Below are positions 9,233 through 17,449 of a DNA stretch of 64,000 nucleotides, one piece after another. The translations under genes were made by a program, and so were the position numbers. The notes under the pieces were generated by a model. That model saw only the letters and a program-made list of their open reading frames with translations, had not been told where the DNA came from and ran no database searches. The stretch covers positions 558,001-622,000 of the forward strand of contig NZ_CP091881.1 of NCBI RefSeq assembly GCF_022163125.1. The letters run 5' to 3'. This stretch comes from Paenibacillus sp. HWE-109. GTDB lineage: Bacteria > Bacillota > Bacilli > Paenibacillales > NBRC-103111. Numbering within the stretch: position 1 is the first letter of the stretch; each line of letters starts with the position of its first letter.

Positions 9233-9477
9233 TTTTTCGCTAATTTGCGGCTGATCTCTCCGGGTAGCGAAGCCGTTTTTCTCATGATTAAAACTCGCTT
9301 GAATGCAGGAACTCCACTGAAAATCTCGGATTAAACTCCTTTCTGGTTGTCATAGACCGGGGAAGGGGTTTGTTTTTTTACTTATTTTAGGCATTGACTT
9401 CTGTCCAAGAGTTGCTAAAATAAGTTCTTGAACGCGTGTTTGTGAACGCGTGTTTATTACTGACTGAGAGAATAGGG

Positions 9478-10854
9478 ATGGCTATGGAAACTGCAAAAAA
9501 GATGACGCTTTTCGGGCTTGTTTGGCCGATTATGATCGAATTATTTCTTCAATTTATGATTGGAACTGCGGACACCTTGATGGTTAGCCGAATTTCGGAT
9601 GATGCGGTTGCTGTTGTTGGCATCAGTAATCAATTTTTCCAGGCGGTAATTATGTTGTTCGTTCTTATTTCCAGCGGAGCGGGGATTGTTATCTCACAGA
9701 AGCTTGGAGCGGGAAAAGAGGAGGAAGCCCGCAAAGTCGCTTCGATGGCTTTCACGTTGACTGTGGGTCTAGGCTTGGTTGTTTCGTTGTTCCTATTTTT
9801 TGGAGCAAATATTTTCGTCAACATGCTTCATGTGCCGGAATCGCTGCATGCGATGACTTACCAATACATCCGTGTGGTGGGCAGCGGAACGATTGTGATG
9901 TCCGCCATTTTAACATTAAGTACAGTCATTCGCAGTACAGGGAACACGAAGGGCCCCATGCTTGTAGCAGTGGGGATGAATATTATTCATATTTTCGGTA
10001 ATTATGTGTTTATTTTTGGAGCTTTGGGATTGCCGAAATGGGGACTTTTGGGCGTCTCCTTGTCAACGGTCGGCAGTCGTGCGATTGCGTTGCTGGTCTT
10101 ATTTTATATTTTCCGAAAATCTTTTACTGGACTCATACAGTGGCGTGATCTTCGCCTATTCGACCGTCCACTGTTAAAAGAAGTGGCCAAAGTAGGTTTG
10201 CCGATGGCCTTCAGTTCGGCGTCTTGGACGATTTCGCAAGTGATTCTCTTTTCCATGATCGCCACGATGGGAGCTGAGCAGCTAGCTGCTCGAACGTATC
10301 TCAACACGATGGAGTCCTTCTCTTTCCTCGCTGGTTGGTCATTCGCAATGGCGGTGCAAATTCAAGTGGCGCACTTGTTTGGCGCAGGTCAGATGGAAAA
10401 AGCATATCGCAGCCTGTACAAAGCTTTATTCTGGGGCGAGCTGGTTGTTATTACCAATACCATTTTGCTATTCATTTTTGGCAAAAATGTGGTGGGCGCC
10501 TTTACGGATAATCAAGAAATTATCTCCATCGTCGTAGGAGTAATGGCCTTGAACTTGCTGCTGCAGCCGCTCAAAATGTGGAATATGCCGCTGAACAATG
10601 CGCTTAACGCGGTGGGTGAAACCAAATTTGTGATGAACATCAGTATTGTTTGTATGTGGATCATTGCCGTCGGTGGTACGTATCTGTTCGGACTTCAACT
10701 TGGGTGGCTTATCTATGGGGTGTATGTAGCGATGATTCTGGACGAAGGAATCCGCGGCATTCTGGTTCAAAGACGCTGGCTCGCGCGGAAGAAACTGCCC
10801 AAAAAACCTGCACCCGTAATCCAAGAGCGGCGTGGTATCGCTGGGCAGATGTGA
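9478..10854 (+). CDS. MATE family efflux transporter
   Basis: A ~458-residue membrane protein with about twelve hydrophobic helices arranged as two similar halves, typical of MATE (NorM/DinF-like) cation-coupled drug or metabolite exporters. Early motifs such as GLVWPIMIELFLQFMIGTAD and SNQFFQAVIMLF fit the family. Starts at 9478 or 9484 have GAGAGAA or AGGG sites; the GTG at 9436 sits inside a GAACGCGTGTTTGTGAACGCG direct repeat and is less likely. It stands alone after the repeat-rich gap, with a terminator downstream. Substrate unknown. Confidence 0.9.
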   Translation: MAMETAKKMTLFGLVWPIMIELFLQFMIGTADTLMVSRISDDAVAVVGISNQFFQAVIMLFVLISSGAGIVISQKLGAGKEEEARKVASMAFTLTVGLGLVVSLFLFFGANIFVNMLHVPESLHAMTYQYIRVVGSGTIVMSAILTLSTVIRSTGNTKGPMLVAVGMNIIHIFGNYVFIFGALGLPKWGLLGVSLSTVGSRAIALLVLFYIFRKSFTGLIQWRDLRLFDRPLLKEVAKVGLPMAFSSASWTISQVILFSMIATMGAEQLAARTYLNTMESFSFLAGWSFAMAVQIQVAHLFGAGQMEKAYRSLYKALFWGELVVITNTILLFIFGKNVVGAFTDNQEIISIVVGVMALNLLLQPLKMWNMPLNNALNAVGETKFVMNISIVCMWIIAVGGTYLFGLQLGWLIYGVYVAMILDEGIRGILVQRRWLARKKLPKKPAPVIQERRGIAGQM

Positions 10855-10950
10855 TGATCTGTCAGGTAGGACAAGTGGCTCGGAAATGGTTAGAAGGAGT
10901 TCGGAAACAACTCGAAAAAACCTGGTAAGCAGCGCGATAACGGTACGGAT

Positions 10951-10977
10951 ACAGCTCCCAGAGGGGAGCTGTTTTTT
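10951..10977 (+). terminator. Rho-independent terminator
   Basis: ACAGCTCCC / GGGGAGCTGT stem followed by TTTTTT, about 100 bp after the MATE gene stop. Confidence 0.85.
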
Positions 10978-11085
10978 GTGTTGCTAGTTAGTTTGACGAT
11001 GCAGCAGCACGCAGAAATTTAGAGGAACTAGGACGCGCATTTTGTGACAAATCCGCCCGTTTGGGTATTCCCACGGAACGTAGAT

Positions 11086-11200
11086 GCGTTATTTCAGGTA
11101 GATCGGCCCATTTCGGGGGCTAATCACGGAAATAGAGAATCTACGACCCGCGCGTGACCAATTTTGCACGGGCTTGAAGGAAATAGAGGATCTACGATCC
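11086..11200. repeat. 51-bp-spaced GGAAATAGAG direct repeat with an inverted copy
   Basis: GGAAATAGAGAATCTACGA (from 11128) and GGAAATAGAGGATCTACGA (from 11179) are direct repeats 51 bp apart. GTAGATGCGTTATTTC just upstream (near 11088) is an imperfect inverted copy. The 51-bp spacing equals the period of the family A tandem repeat near 20 kb, but the sequence is different. No gene is seen between 10,978 and 11,240. Confidence 0.6.
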
Positions 11201-11243
11201 CACTCAAGCGGCAGAGTCTCGGGCTCAAGCTCCAAAAAAAAAT

Positions 11244-11294
11244 GGTTGCGAGTGCAACCAATTCGCAGTATGATATTTTAGTGGCAAGTGCAAC
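11244..11294 (+). promoter_or_regulatory. Promoter with two MarR operator-like palindromes
   Basis: A -35 box TTGCGA (11246-11251) and -10 box TATGAT (11269-11274) are 17 bp apart. GGTTGC-GAGT-GCAACC (11244-11259), a perfect palindrome, covers the -35 box, and GTGGC-AAGT-GCAAC (11281-11294), a near copy, lies just past the -10 box. Such placement would block RNA polymerase, consistent with autorepression by the MarR protein encoded downstream. Binding is inferred. Confidence 0.7.
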
Positions 11295-11340
11295 GATTCG
11301 GATGACCAACAATTTTGAGACGAGATGAGGTGCAGGTTTG

Positions 11341-11790
11341 ATGACAGATAACCGAAATTCAATTCCGAGATGGATCTCATTGTTGTACCGCTATGGGCAG
11401 ATGTATATCGGTGAACATTTGAAGGAGTATGAGATTGGGCGGGGGCAGCATATTTTCATTAATGCGCTATATCGAGAAGATGGTCTCACCCAGGAAGAAC
11501 TGGCCGACCATTTGAAAATTGATAAAGGAACCACCGCGAAGGCATTAAAAAAATTAGAAGAGCAAGGCTACATAACCCGCACAGTGAGTGAAAAGGATAA
11601 GAGATGCAATGAAGTCCATCTTACGGATAAAGCGCTCCTGATCAAGGAGGATGTTCGTAAAGTTTTGACGGATTGGCGCGAGCGCCTGACGTACGGCATG
11701 AGCGATGAAGAGAAAGCATTAGCTTTAACGATTTTGGAGAAAATGGGCACTAATGCCGCCCGTTTCGCAGAGGAGCCGATGGAGCCATGA
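11341..11790 (+). CDS. MarR family transcriptional regulator
   Basis: A 149-residue winged-helix regulator. The DNA-binding core is about residues 45-100 (LTQEELADHLKIDKGTTAKALKKLEEQGYI, then the wing TVSEKDKRCNEVHLT). ATG 11341 follows GAGGTG at ~8 nt. The stop overlaps the MFS gene start (ATGA), so the two form a tight operon. MarR proteins with a coupled exporter usually repress it until a small lipophilic or phenolic compound binds. Confidence 0.9.
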   Translation: MTDNRNSIPRWISLLYRYGQMYIGEHLKEYEIGRGQHIFINALYREDGLTQEELADHLKIDKGTTAKALKKLEEQGYITRTVSEKDKRCNEVHLTDKALLIKEDVRKVLTDWRERLTYGMSDEEKALALTILEKMGTNAARFAEEPMEP

Positions 11791-13043
11791 ATATGAAACT
11801 GGCAGGGTCCCTGTTTATTGAACGGCATTTCCATGCGTTAACGCATCGCAATTACCGGTATCTCTGGCTCGGCCAATGCGTATCCCTGATTGGGACCTGG
11901 ATGCAAAATATCGGGCAATCGTGGCTCGTCCTCACGCTCACGGGTTCACCTTTTAAGCTGGGGGTCGTCGCCGCATGTCAGTTCCTTCCGATTTTGTTAT
12001 TCTCCTTGTTTGCCGGCATCATTGTTGATAAATTTCCCAAAAAGAACATTTTATTAGTCACGCAAACGGTCGCTATGATTCTCGCTTTCACACTCGCTGC
12101 TTTAGTTCTTACCGACAGTGTTAAGTATGGCTACATCCTTGTACTAGCGCTATTGTTAGGATTAAATAATACGCTGGATATGCCGACAAGGCAGGCTTTT
12201 AATATTGAAATTGTAGGCAAGGAAGACTTGATGAACGCCATCGCTCTTAATTCCACGACGTTTAATATGGCTAGAATTGTAGGTCCTTCTATCGGGGCAG
12301 TCATGATGGCTTTGCTCGGGGCAGGCTGGTGCTTTTTGCTGAATGGGGTTAGCTTCTTAGCTGTTCTTTATGGGTTATTTCATATCGAAGCGGCGCCTTA
12401 TGTTCGCAAGAAAACGTCCAACGATGGCATTATGAAAGAAATTAAAGACGGCATTGTTTACATTGCCAGAGATCCTTTGTTGGCTCAAACGGTTCTGCTT
12501 GTAACCGTGATTGGCACGCTTGCGTTTAATTTCAATGTCCTTATTCCTGTCTTCACGAAAAATGTGCTGCATATGGGGGAAACGACATACGGAACGCTGA
12601 TGTCTTGTCTGGGGATCGGTTCCTTTGCCGGGGCGCTGACGATGTCATTCCGCAGTAAGCAAGGGCCTCGAATTAAGCTGAGCATCATTGCGAGCTTAGT
12701 CGTAGCTGTTTGTCTTATTTTAAATGGACTTAGTACGTCGGTCTGGGCATGCGGAGCGCTGCTGGCGCTAACGGGCTTCTTCAATATTATGTTCGCAACC
12801 AATAGTAATTCTTCCTTGCAAATGCATGCAAAAGAGGAGTATAGGGCACGGGTGATGAGCGTCTACTCTCTCGTATTCGCGGGTTCGACCCCGATCGGAA
12901 GTCTTTTTGCCGGCTATGTGGCAGACCGTTTTGGGGCAAATGGCGCCTTCTTGGGCTGCGGTGTTCTGACTGGTATTTTGTGTCTCATTATCATTTGGAA
13001 CTATCGGAAAAAGGCAGTGAAAAAGCCAATAGAAGCCATATAA
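11787..13043 (+). CDS. MFS transporter, probable drug or metabolite exporter
   Basis: A 418-residue major facilitator protein of the EntS/enterobactin-exporter-like group, with about twelve helices. The N-terminal signature RHFHALTHRNYRYLWLGQCVSLIGTWMQNIG and the A-motif-like loop GIIVDKFPKKNILL are clear. It is translationally coupled to the preceding MarR repressor, which argues for inducible efflux of the compound sensed by that repressor. Substrate not determinable. Confidence 0.9.
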   Translation: MNMKLAGSLFIERHFHALTHRNYRYLWLGQCVSLIGTWMQNIGQSWLVLTLTGSPFKLGVVAACQFLPILLFSLFAGIIVDKFPKKNILLVTQTVAMILAFTLAALVLTDSVKYGYILVLALLLGLNNTLDMPTRQAFNIEIVGKEDLMNAIALNSTTFNMARIVGPSIGAVMMALLGAGWCFLLNGVSFLAVLYGLFHIEAAPYVRKKTSNDGIMKEIKDGIVYIARDPLLAQTVLLVTVIGTLAFNFNVLIPVFTKNVLHMGETTYGTLMSCLGIGSFAGALTMSFRSKQGPRIKLSIIASLVVAVCLILNGLSTSVWACGALLALTGFFNIMFATNSNSSLQMHAKEEYRARVMSVYSLVFAGSTPIGSLFAGYVADRFGANGAFLGCGVLTGILCLIIIWNYRKKAVKKPIEAI

Positions 13044-13122
13044 CCAAAATATGGATTGTCAATTAGGTGTGTATCTATTACAATATGATTTAGATTCATG
13101 TCGTTATAGAGGAGGTTATCTT

Positions 13123-13521
13123 GTGTTGGGTTTTCTGAAGAAATGGATGCACACACCAAAGCAGGAGCCGACGAGCGCTGTGGATTATAAGACGATGGAA
13201 ATCGACGTTGTTATCAAGTGCTTTGTATCGGATAAAGAAAAGCCGTTTCGCGTTATTTTTAAAGTGGAGAAACAAGGCTCATTCTTTTCCAAAGATATTT
13301 TCGTGAAAAATGTGGATCATAAGACTCCCTACGAACTGGTTAATAATTTCTCCACACTTGGAATGAATTATGAAGAGTTGAAGAAGTACGAGAGCACAGA
13401 TCATGCTGAGTACAGCTTCGCTACTTTGGAAGAAGCCAAAAAGGTGAAAGAAACAACAGTCGAGTACATACGCTTTCTTATCCGCGAACATCAGCAAGAA
13501 ACCATTGCCAAAATTTCATAG
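13123..13521 (+). CDS. Hypothetical cytoplasmic protein
   Basis: A 132-residue soluble protein I do not recognise. It is lysine-rich at the start (GFLKKWMHTPKQE) and mixed alpha/beta thereafter, with no membrane segment. GTG 13123 is chosen because AGAGGAGG lies 6 nt upstream; the frame is open further up but without a ribosome site. It follows the MFS gene by 80 bp and is closed by a terminator, so it may be the last gene of that transcript or a separate unit. Confidence 0.7.
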   Translation: MLGFLKKWMHTPKQEPTSAVDYKTMEIDVVIKCFVSDKEKPFRVIFKVEKQGSFFSKDIFVKNVDHKTPYELVNNFSTLGMNYEELKKYESTDHAEYSFATLEEAKKVKETTVEYIRFLIREHQQETIAKIS

Positions 13522-13530
13522 GTATACGCT

Positions 13531-13570
13531 AAAAAGGAGCTTGCGAGGCATTATCGCTGGCTCCTTTTTT
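13531..13570. terminator. Bidirectional rho-independent terminator
   Basis: AAAAAGGAGC and GCTCCTTTTTT form a stem flanked by A and T runs, between the convergent hypothetical and LytTR genes. It can serve both. Confidence 0.85.
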
Positions 13571-13596
13571 CAATTTGCTATTGGCGATTGTCTGGA

Positions 13597-13959
13597 CTAT
13601 TTGGCGATATCATGCGCGGCCATTTCTTGTTTGAATTGATGCAAGATTTCTTTCAATCGGTGTTGACGCAATTTCGTAATCGAGGCGTATTTGGATTCCG
13701 CGCCTTTCATTTCGAAAAAGACTTTGCCATCTTGGATTTGCAAAATTTTCCTTGTATTCACATAGCAATCTGTATTGACCTTGAAAAATGTGTTATCTGA
13801 TGTAATTTCATGAATTTGTTCGGTAGACATCCGCTTTTTGATATGATAGTTTTTGCCATGAAAAGAGACCAGACCATGTTCACCGACGCGGAAATACATA
13901 ATGTCTTTTTCCAACACAAAATCTTCATAACTATTTCTGCTTTCGAGCGCTACATTCAT
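13597..13959 (-). CDS. Stand-alone LytTR DNA-binding domain protein
   Basis: A 120-residue protein made almost wholly of a LytTR domain (MYFRVGEHGLVSFHGKNYHI, then FFKVNTDCYVNTRKI). It lacks the phosphoacceptor receiver domain found in AgrA/LytR-type regulators, so it is not a conventional response regulator. A ribosome site AAGGGGG precedes the ATG. A perfect CcpA-binding cre sequence lies ~22-35 bp upstream, implying repression during growth on preferred sugars. An AgrC/CitA-like kinase lies on the same strand upstream but is separated by a terminator. Targets are unknown. Confidence 0.88.
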   Translation of the reverse strand: MNVALESRNSYEDFVLEKDIMYFRVGEHGLVSFHGKNYHIKKRMSTEQIHEITSDNTFFKVNTDCYVNTRKILQIQDGKVFFEMKGAESKYASITKLRQHRLKEILHQFKQEMAAHDIAK

Positions 13960-13980
13960 TTTAAAATCCCCCTTTAAAAA

Positions 13981-13994
13981 TGATAACGCTTACA
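13981..13994 (-). promoter_or_regulatory. cre site (CcpA binding), perfect consensus match
   Basis: Read on the minus strand, TGTAAGCGTTATCA fits TGWAANCGNTNWCA at every position. A possible -10 box TAAGAT lies ~20 bp upstream on that strand, placing the cre just downstream of the start of transcription, where CcpA acts as a roadblock repressor. Confidence 0.75.
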
Positions 13995-14055
13995 TTGAGA
14001 ACATTTTCATCTTAGCATATTTTAAAGAAGATTTAAAGACTTTTTTACGGAATAA

Positions 14056-14104
14056 AAAAAGGAACAACGATCGATCTTTTTTAGCATCGGATGCTGTTCC
14101 TTCT
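14056..14104 (-). terminator. Rho-independent terminator of the sensor kinase gene
   Basis: On the minus strand AAGGAACA..TGTTCCTTTTTTT forms a stem with a long loop, 50 bp after the kinase stop. This separates the kinase transcript from the LytTR gene. Confidence 0.75.
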
Positions 14105-14153
14105 TATCTATTTATGACAAATCGCAGCGTATTTCCCCGGAAATAATGAATGG

Positions 14154-15893
14154 TCACAGAGGAATGGATATCGTAAAGCATGTTTCGTTCATTGAACTGT
14201 GGACGTGAATCTTGCCGCCATATTGATGTACCAGATTTTTAATGATACTTAAACCTAGACCGGCGTGCTGTGCCCCCTCATCTTTCGTGGAGAAGCCAGG
14301 TTCAAATATGCTTTCCAAGCGTTCATATGGAATTCGTTCGCCATTGTTATACACCTGAAAGATGAGGGAGTTTCCCTTCACGAAGCCCACAAGGCGAACT
14401 TTGCGCTCAACATACTTCTGTGGCGAAACCGCATCGAAGGCGTTGTCGATGAGGTTGCTAAGGATACGGACCAAGTCTGTTGCCTTGACAGCTCCCAAAT
14501 GAATTTGCTTTAAGTTGGCTACTTCGTGCTCAAAGGTAATTCTGCGTTCAACCGCTTGGATGACCTTCGACTGTACAATGGCACTCAAGGCAGGAACATT
14601 AATTTGGATAATATCGTTCAAGGCAGTTGTTTCTTCCGTGATTTCGGCTGTATAGCGGTTTAATTCCGCATATTCCTTCAGATGAACAAGTGATTGAATC
14701 GTGGCGACATGATTGTTAAAATCATGCCGCTGTTCCTTCATGGACCGGAAAAGGGAGTCGATGTGATCTACATACACCTCTTGAACATGCTCTGCGGCTA
14801 TTTCTCGTCTTCTGTTCATGAATCGAATGCTCACGATAACAAGGAAGAAAGCGATTAAACCCGTTGTCCCGATCAACAGCAGAAGTCTTAATTGCTGTTT
14901 CCCAATAGATTGCTGCACTTGTTCATAATCAGCAGAAAGACCGATAACGACAGGCATATCGAGCTGGAGAGGAATGAACATTTTGAGCAAAGTTTTCCCC
15001 TGGATGGTTGTAATCAACTGCTGAGTCTTCTTCGAACGAATGACCTCTTGCACCATTTCCAGATCACGGCTGTCTTTCATCGTATAGGTTCCGAACAAGA
15101 TCTCTCGATCCGAAAACCAGGTATAGCCTTCTTTCTTGAATTGCTCCTGCTGCTTCAAAAAAATAGGTGGATTAAAGACAGCGATTTCTGCGGTTCCATG
15201 GTTCGTATAGCCATTTATCATTTCATTGATGACTGCATTCACACCTGTTTCACGTTGATAGTTTTGGATGAACGTATCATGTACGTAAGGGTCCAGAATA
15301 TAGTTCGTGCGTCCATCGTAATAGTATCCCCATTTATCAACGTATTGCGGATCGGACATGGACGTGTTGATGGGACCAGACCAATAATGTGGCAGCGCTT
15401 GTCCGCTGGACACATTCGTTTCGGTCGTATCCAGAAGCTGATTGAAGGCTTTGAACCAATCCCGGCTCCATGTCTTGGTGCTCATATTAATTTCCTTAGG
15501 CTCTGTGGATTTGTAGCCGATAATGTCATCGCCGCTACGTTTCAACAAAGTCATATGATCAATCATTAATTCTTTACTGATCGCTATGAGTTCTTCATTG
15601 CTCACTTTCTCAATATCCGGATCGAGTCTATACTGCGCGGCTAGCGCGGCTGTGCGGAGATTTTGGCCAATCAAGTTTTCAACATATTTCTCACCTAATT
15701 TGGAATGTTTAATCGAGATAGCGACATTATCTGCAATCAGCTCCAGTTTGGTTTGAAGCTCGGCGGTTAGCATTCGTTTCGTATAATAGTAGAATACACT
15801 ATCTGTAAGTAGTACAATGATTACCGATATCATCAGGATGAAAAGCGAGGAACGCAGGTGAATCTTGGGCTTGGCTTGCTCGGGTCTATTCAT
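14154..15893 (-). CDS. Sensor histidine kinase, Spo0B/AgrC-type H-box
   Basis: A 579-residue membrane kinase. A helix at about 17-36 and another at about 334-356 bracket a ~300-residue extracellular sensor. The phosphoacceptor motif RHDFNNH (about 385-391) is of the AgrC/CitA/DcuS class. The GHKL ATPase domain carries an N box (LIDNAFDAV) and a G box (HAGLGLSIIKNLV). AGGAGG precedes the ATG. No response regulator is adjacent; the nearest candidate output is the receiver-less LytTR protein downstream. It is divergent from the metallo-hydrolase gene, and GTACAAAT is repeated 12 bp apart (15930, 15942) in the shared region. Ligand unknown. Confidence 0.9.
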   Translation of the reverse strand: MNRPEQAKPKIHLRSSLFILMISVIIVLLTDSVFYYYTKRMLTAELQTKLELIADNVAISIKHSKLGEKYVENLIGQNLRTAALAAQYRLDPDIEKVSNEELIAISKELMIDHMTLLKRSGDDIIGYKSTEPKEINMSTKTWSRDWFKAFNQLLDTTETNVSSGQALPHYWSGPINTSMSDPQYVDKWGYYYDGRTNYILDPYVHDTFIQNYQRETGVNAVINEMINGYTNHGTAEIAVFNPPIFLKQQEQFKKEGYTWFSDREILFGTYTMKDSRDLEMVQEVIRSKKTQQLITTIQGKTLLKMFIPLQLDMPVVIGLSADYEQVQQSIGKQQLRLLLLIGTTGLIAFFLVIVSIRFMNRRREIAAEHVQEVYVDHIDSLFRSMKEQRHDFNNHVATIQSLVHLKEYAELNRYTAEITEETTALNDIIQINVPALSAIVQSKVIQAVERRITFEHEVANLKQIHLGAVKATDLVRILSNLIDNAFDAVSPQKYVERKVRLVGFVKGNSLIFQVYNNGERIPYERLESIFEPGFSTKDEGAQHAGLGLSIIKNLVHQYGGKIHVHSSMNETCFTISIPL

Positions 15894-15985
15894 GTTGTCC
15901 TCCTAGAATGCAGCGGTTTCCTGTCTCATGTACAAATGATAGTACAAATCATCGAAGATGCACATATCGAATTGGAGGCGTTTTT

Positions 15986-16720
15986 GTGAAAATAACATTT
16001 TTGGGGTGCGGCGATGGGTTTAGCGTTGAGCAAGGTCATAATAGTGCGTTATTAACCTTTGGGGATACAAATCTTTGTATTGATTTCCCGGAGTCCAATC
16101 ATTGGGGATTGCATCAGTTAGGTATGCGGCTCAATCAAATCGAACATATTTTCATCACTCATTTGCACGAAGATCACGTCAACGGCTTGCAAAAGCTAGC
16201 CCTGTTTCACAAAGTGTACCCAGGTAAAGTAAAACCAAGATTGTACATACCTATTGGTTTAAAAGATGATTTGTGGCAGATACTGCGCCACGGCTTAGAA
16301 CTGACAACGCGAGGGAAGCGCGCGTTCGAGGATTATTTCGACCTTGTTGCGGTGGAGAATGAATTTGAGATTGCAGGTGTAAGGTTCGAACTCATTCAGA
16401 CTTTGCATGTGCCGGACATGCTGAGCTATGGACTTCTTTGCAAGCCTTATTTTTATTTTAGCGGAGATACGAGACTTGATGCTGGCTACCTTCTCCAGAT
16501 TTCGGATGAGGTGCAAACGATCTATCATGAATGTCATATGCAGGACGACCAACTGCCCTCGCACACCTCACTTGAGGAAGTTTTAACACTGCCGGAGACG
16601 ATCCAGAAGAAGATGATCTTGATGCATTATGTCGATGATTATGTGCAAAGCGCTGCGCGGCAAATGTTTCATGAGAAGCATCTCGTGCGGTTGGCTGAAC
16701 CATTGCGAGCGTATGGGTAA
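15986..16720 (+). CDS. MBL-fold metallo-hydrolase
   Basis: A 244-residue metallo-beta-lactamase-fold protein. The zinc motif THLHEDHVNGL (HxHxDH) is intact, with a later FSGDTR and a C-terminal LMHYVDD. The opening ITFLGCGDGFSVEQGHNSALL resembles RNase Z-like and phosphodiesterase-like members, so it may be a phosphodiesterase, but the substrate is not known. The start at GTG 15986 has GGAGGC 6 nt upstream; the frame is open farther up without a site. Divergent from the sensor kinase. Confidence 0.85.
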   Translation: MKITFLGCGDGFSVEQGHNSALLTFGDTNLCIDFPESNHWGLHQLGMRLNQIEHIFITHLHEDHVNGLQKLALFHKVYPGKVKPRLYIPIGLKDDLWQILRHGLELTTRGKRAFEDYFDLVAVENEFEIAGVRFELIQTLHVPDMLSYGLLCKPYFYFSGDTRLDAGYLLQISDEVQTIYHECHMQDDQLPSHTSLEEVLTLPETIQKKMILMHYVDDYVQSAARQMFHEKHLVRLAEPLRAYG

Positions 16721-16779
16721 AAAAGGCTGTCACCTCTTCTAGACAGATGGCTGATCAGGAAATCCAGTGCAAGATAAGC

Positions 16780-16848
16780 GTCCCTAGGAGACTTCTATTC
16801 CGGCAAAAGAGCTGCTTTTGGCAAGGATAGGAGCCTTTGGGGACTTTT
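16780..16848 (+). terminator. Long imperfect hairpin, possible terminator
   Basis: GTCCC (16780) pairs with GGGGAC (16839-16844), and inside it CAAAAG-AGCTG-CTTTTG forms a second stem; TTTTAT follows. It lies 60 bp after the metallo-hydrolase gene. The T run is short. Confidence 0.45.
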
Positions 16849-16871
16849 ATCATGGTCCGATTAAATTCAAT

Positions 16872-16928
16872 TTGACAACTGTCCTAAATCTGTAGTACTT
16901 TAAACTTAATTAAGTTAAGTGCTTAACT
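16872..16928 (+). promoter_or_regulatory. MarR promoter with perfect palindromic operator
   Basis: A TTGACA box (16872-16877) and a TACTTT box (16896-16901) are a plausible promoter. AGTTAA-GTGC-TTAACT (16913-16928) is a perfect 6-bp-arm palindrome between the promoter and the MarR gene. The same palindrome with a different spacer precedes the reductase gene, which points to one regulator for both. Confidence 0.7.
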
Positions 16929-16948
16929 ATTTTCAGGTGGTGATTAGC

Positions 16949-17395
16949 GTGAAAGATTTGCAAGAATACGTTCATGAATTGCCGCTGCATTCGCTTGCTT
17001 TTTTTGCGCTTGTTGAAGCAACTGCCAATTTGGTCGATGTCTCGGAGAAATATTGGCAATCCAAAGGCGTGAATGGGGCGAGAATTCGAATTCTGGTTGA
17101 AATTATGAAGGAAGGAGGCACGGTCTTACCATCAATGCTTGCCAAGAAAATTGGTGTGACGAAGCCGAATATTAGTCTTTTATTAATTCCATTAGAGAAT
17201 GAGGGATTGATTGTGCGGGCAAGCCACCCAAAGGATGGCAGGAAAACCGTGATTTCAATCACGAATGAAGGTCAGAGCCTCTTACTCAAGTATTTGCCTG
17301 AAAATCGCCAAAAGATCTCGGAAAAAATGAGTGCGCTGTCCGATCAAGAATTAAACCAACTCCTTGTTTTATTAAATAAATTAAAAAATAAGTGA
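16949..17395 (+). CDS. MarR family transcriptional regulator
   Basis: A 148-residue winged-helix protein with DNA-binding helices around LPSMLAKKIGVTKPNISLLLIPLENEGL and the basic wing SHPKDGRKT (about 55-95). GTG 16949 has AGGTGGTG upstream. It precedes the NAD(P)-binding reductase gene by 55 bp, and both genes carry the AGTTAA-N4-TTAACT palindrome, so it probably represses itself and the reductase. Confidence 0.88.
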   Translation: MKDLQEYVHELPLHSLAFFALVEATANLVDVSEKYWQSKGVNGARIRILVEIMKEGGTVLPSMLAKKIGVTKPNISLLLIPLENEGLIVRASHPKDGRKTVISITNEGQSLLLKYLPENRQKISEKMSALSDQELNQLLVLLNKLKNK

Positions 17396-17411
17396 GTTTT
17401 TTTGTTCAATT

Positions 17412-17427
17412 AGTTAATAGCTTAACT
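17412..17427 (+). promoter_or_regulatory. Second copy of the AGTTAA-N4-TTAACT operator
   Basis: AGTTAA-TAGC-TTAACT, a perfect palindrome (extended by T/A on each side), lies between the MarR stop and the reductase start. Confidence 0.7.
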
Positions 17428-17449
17428 ACTTTAAAAACTGAAGGGATGA

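Noticed and set aside
10650..10928. 92-codon frame overlapping the end of the MATE gene
   Set aside because: It is in another frame of the transporter gene, with no start signal and arginine/tryptophan-rich nonsense composition.
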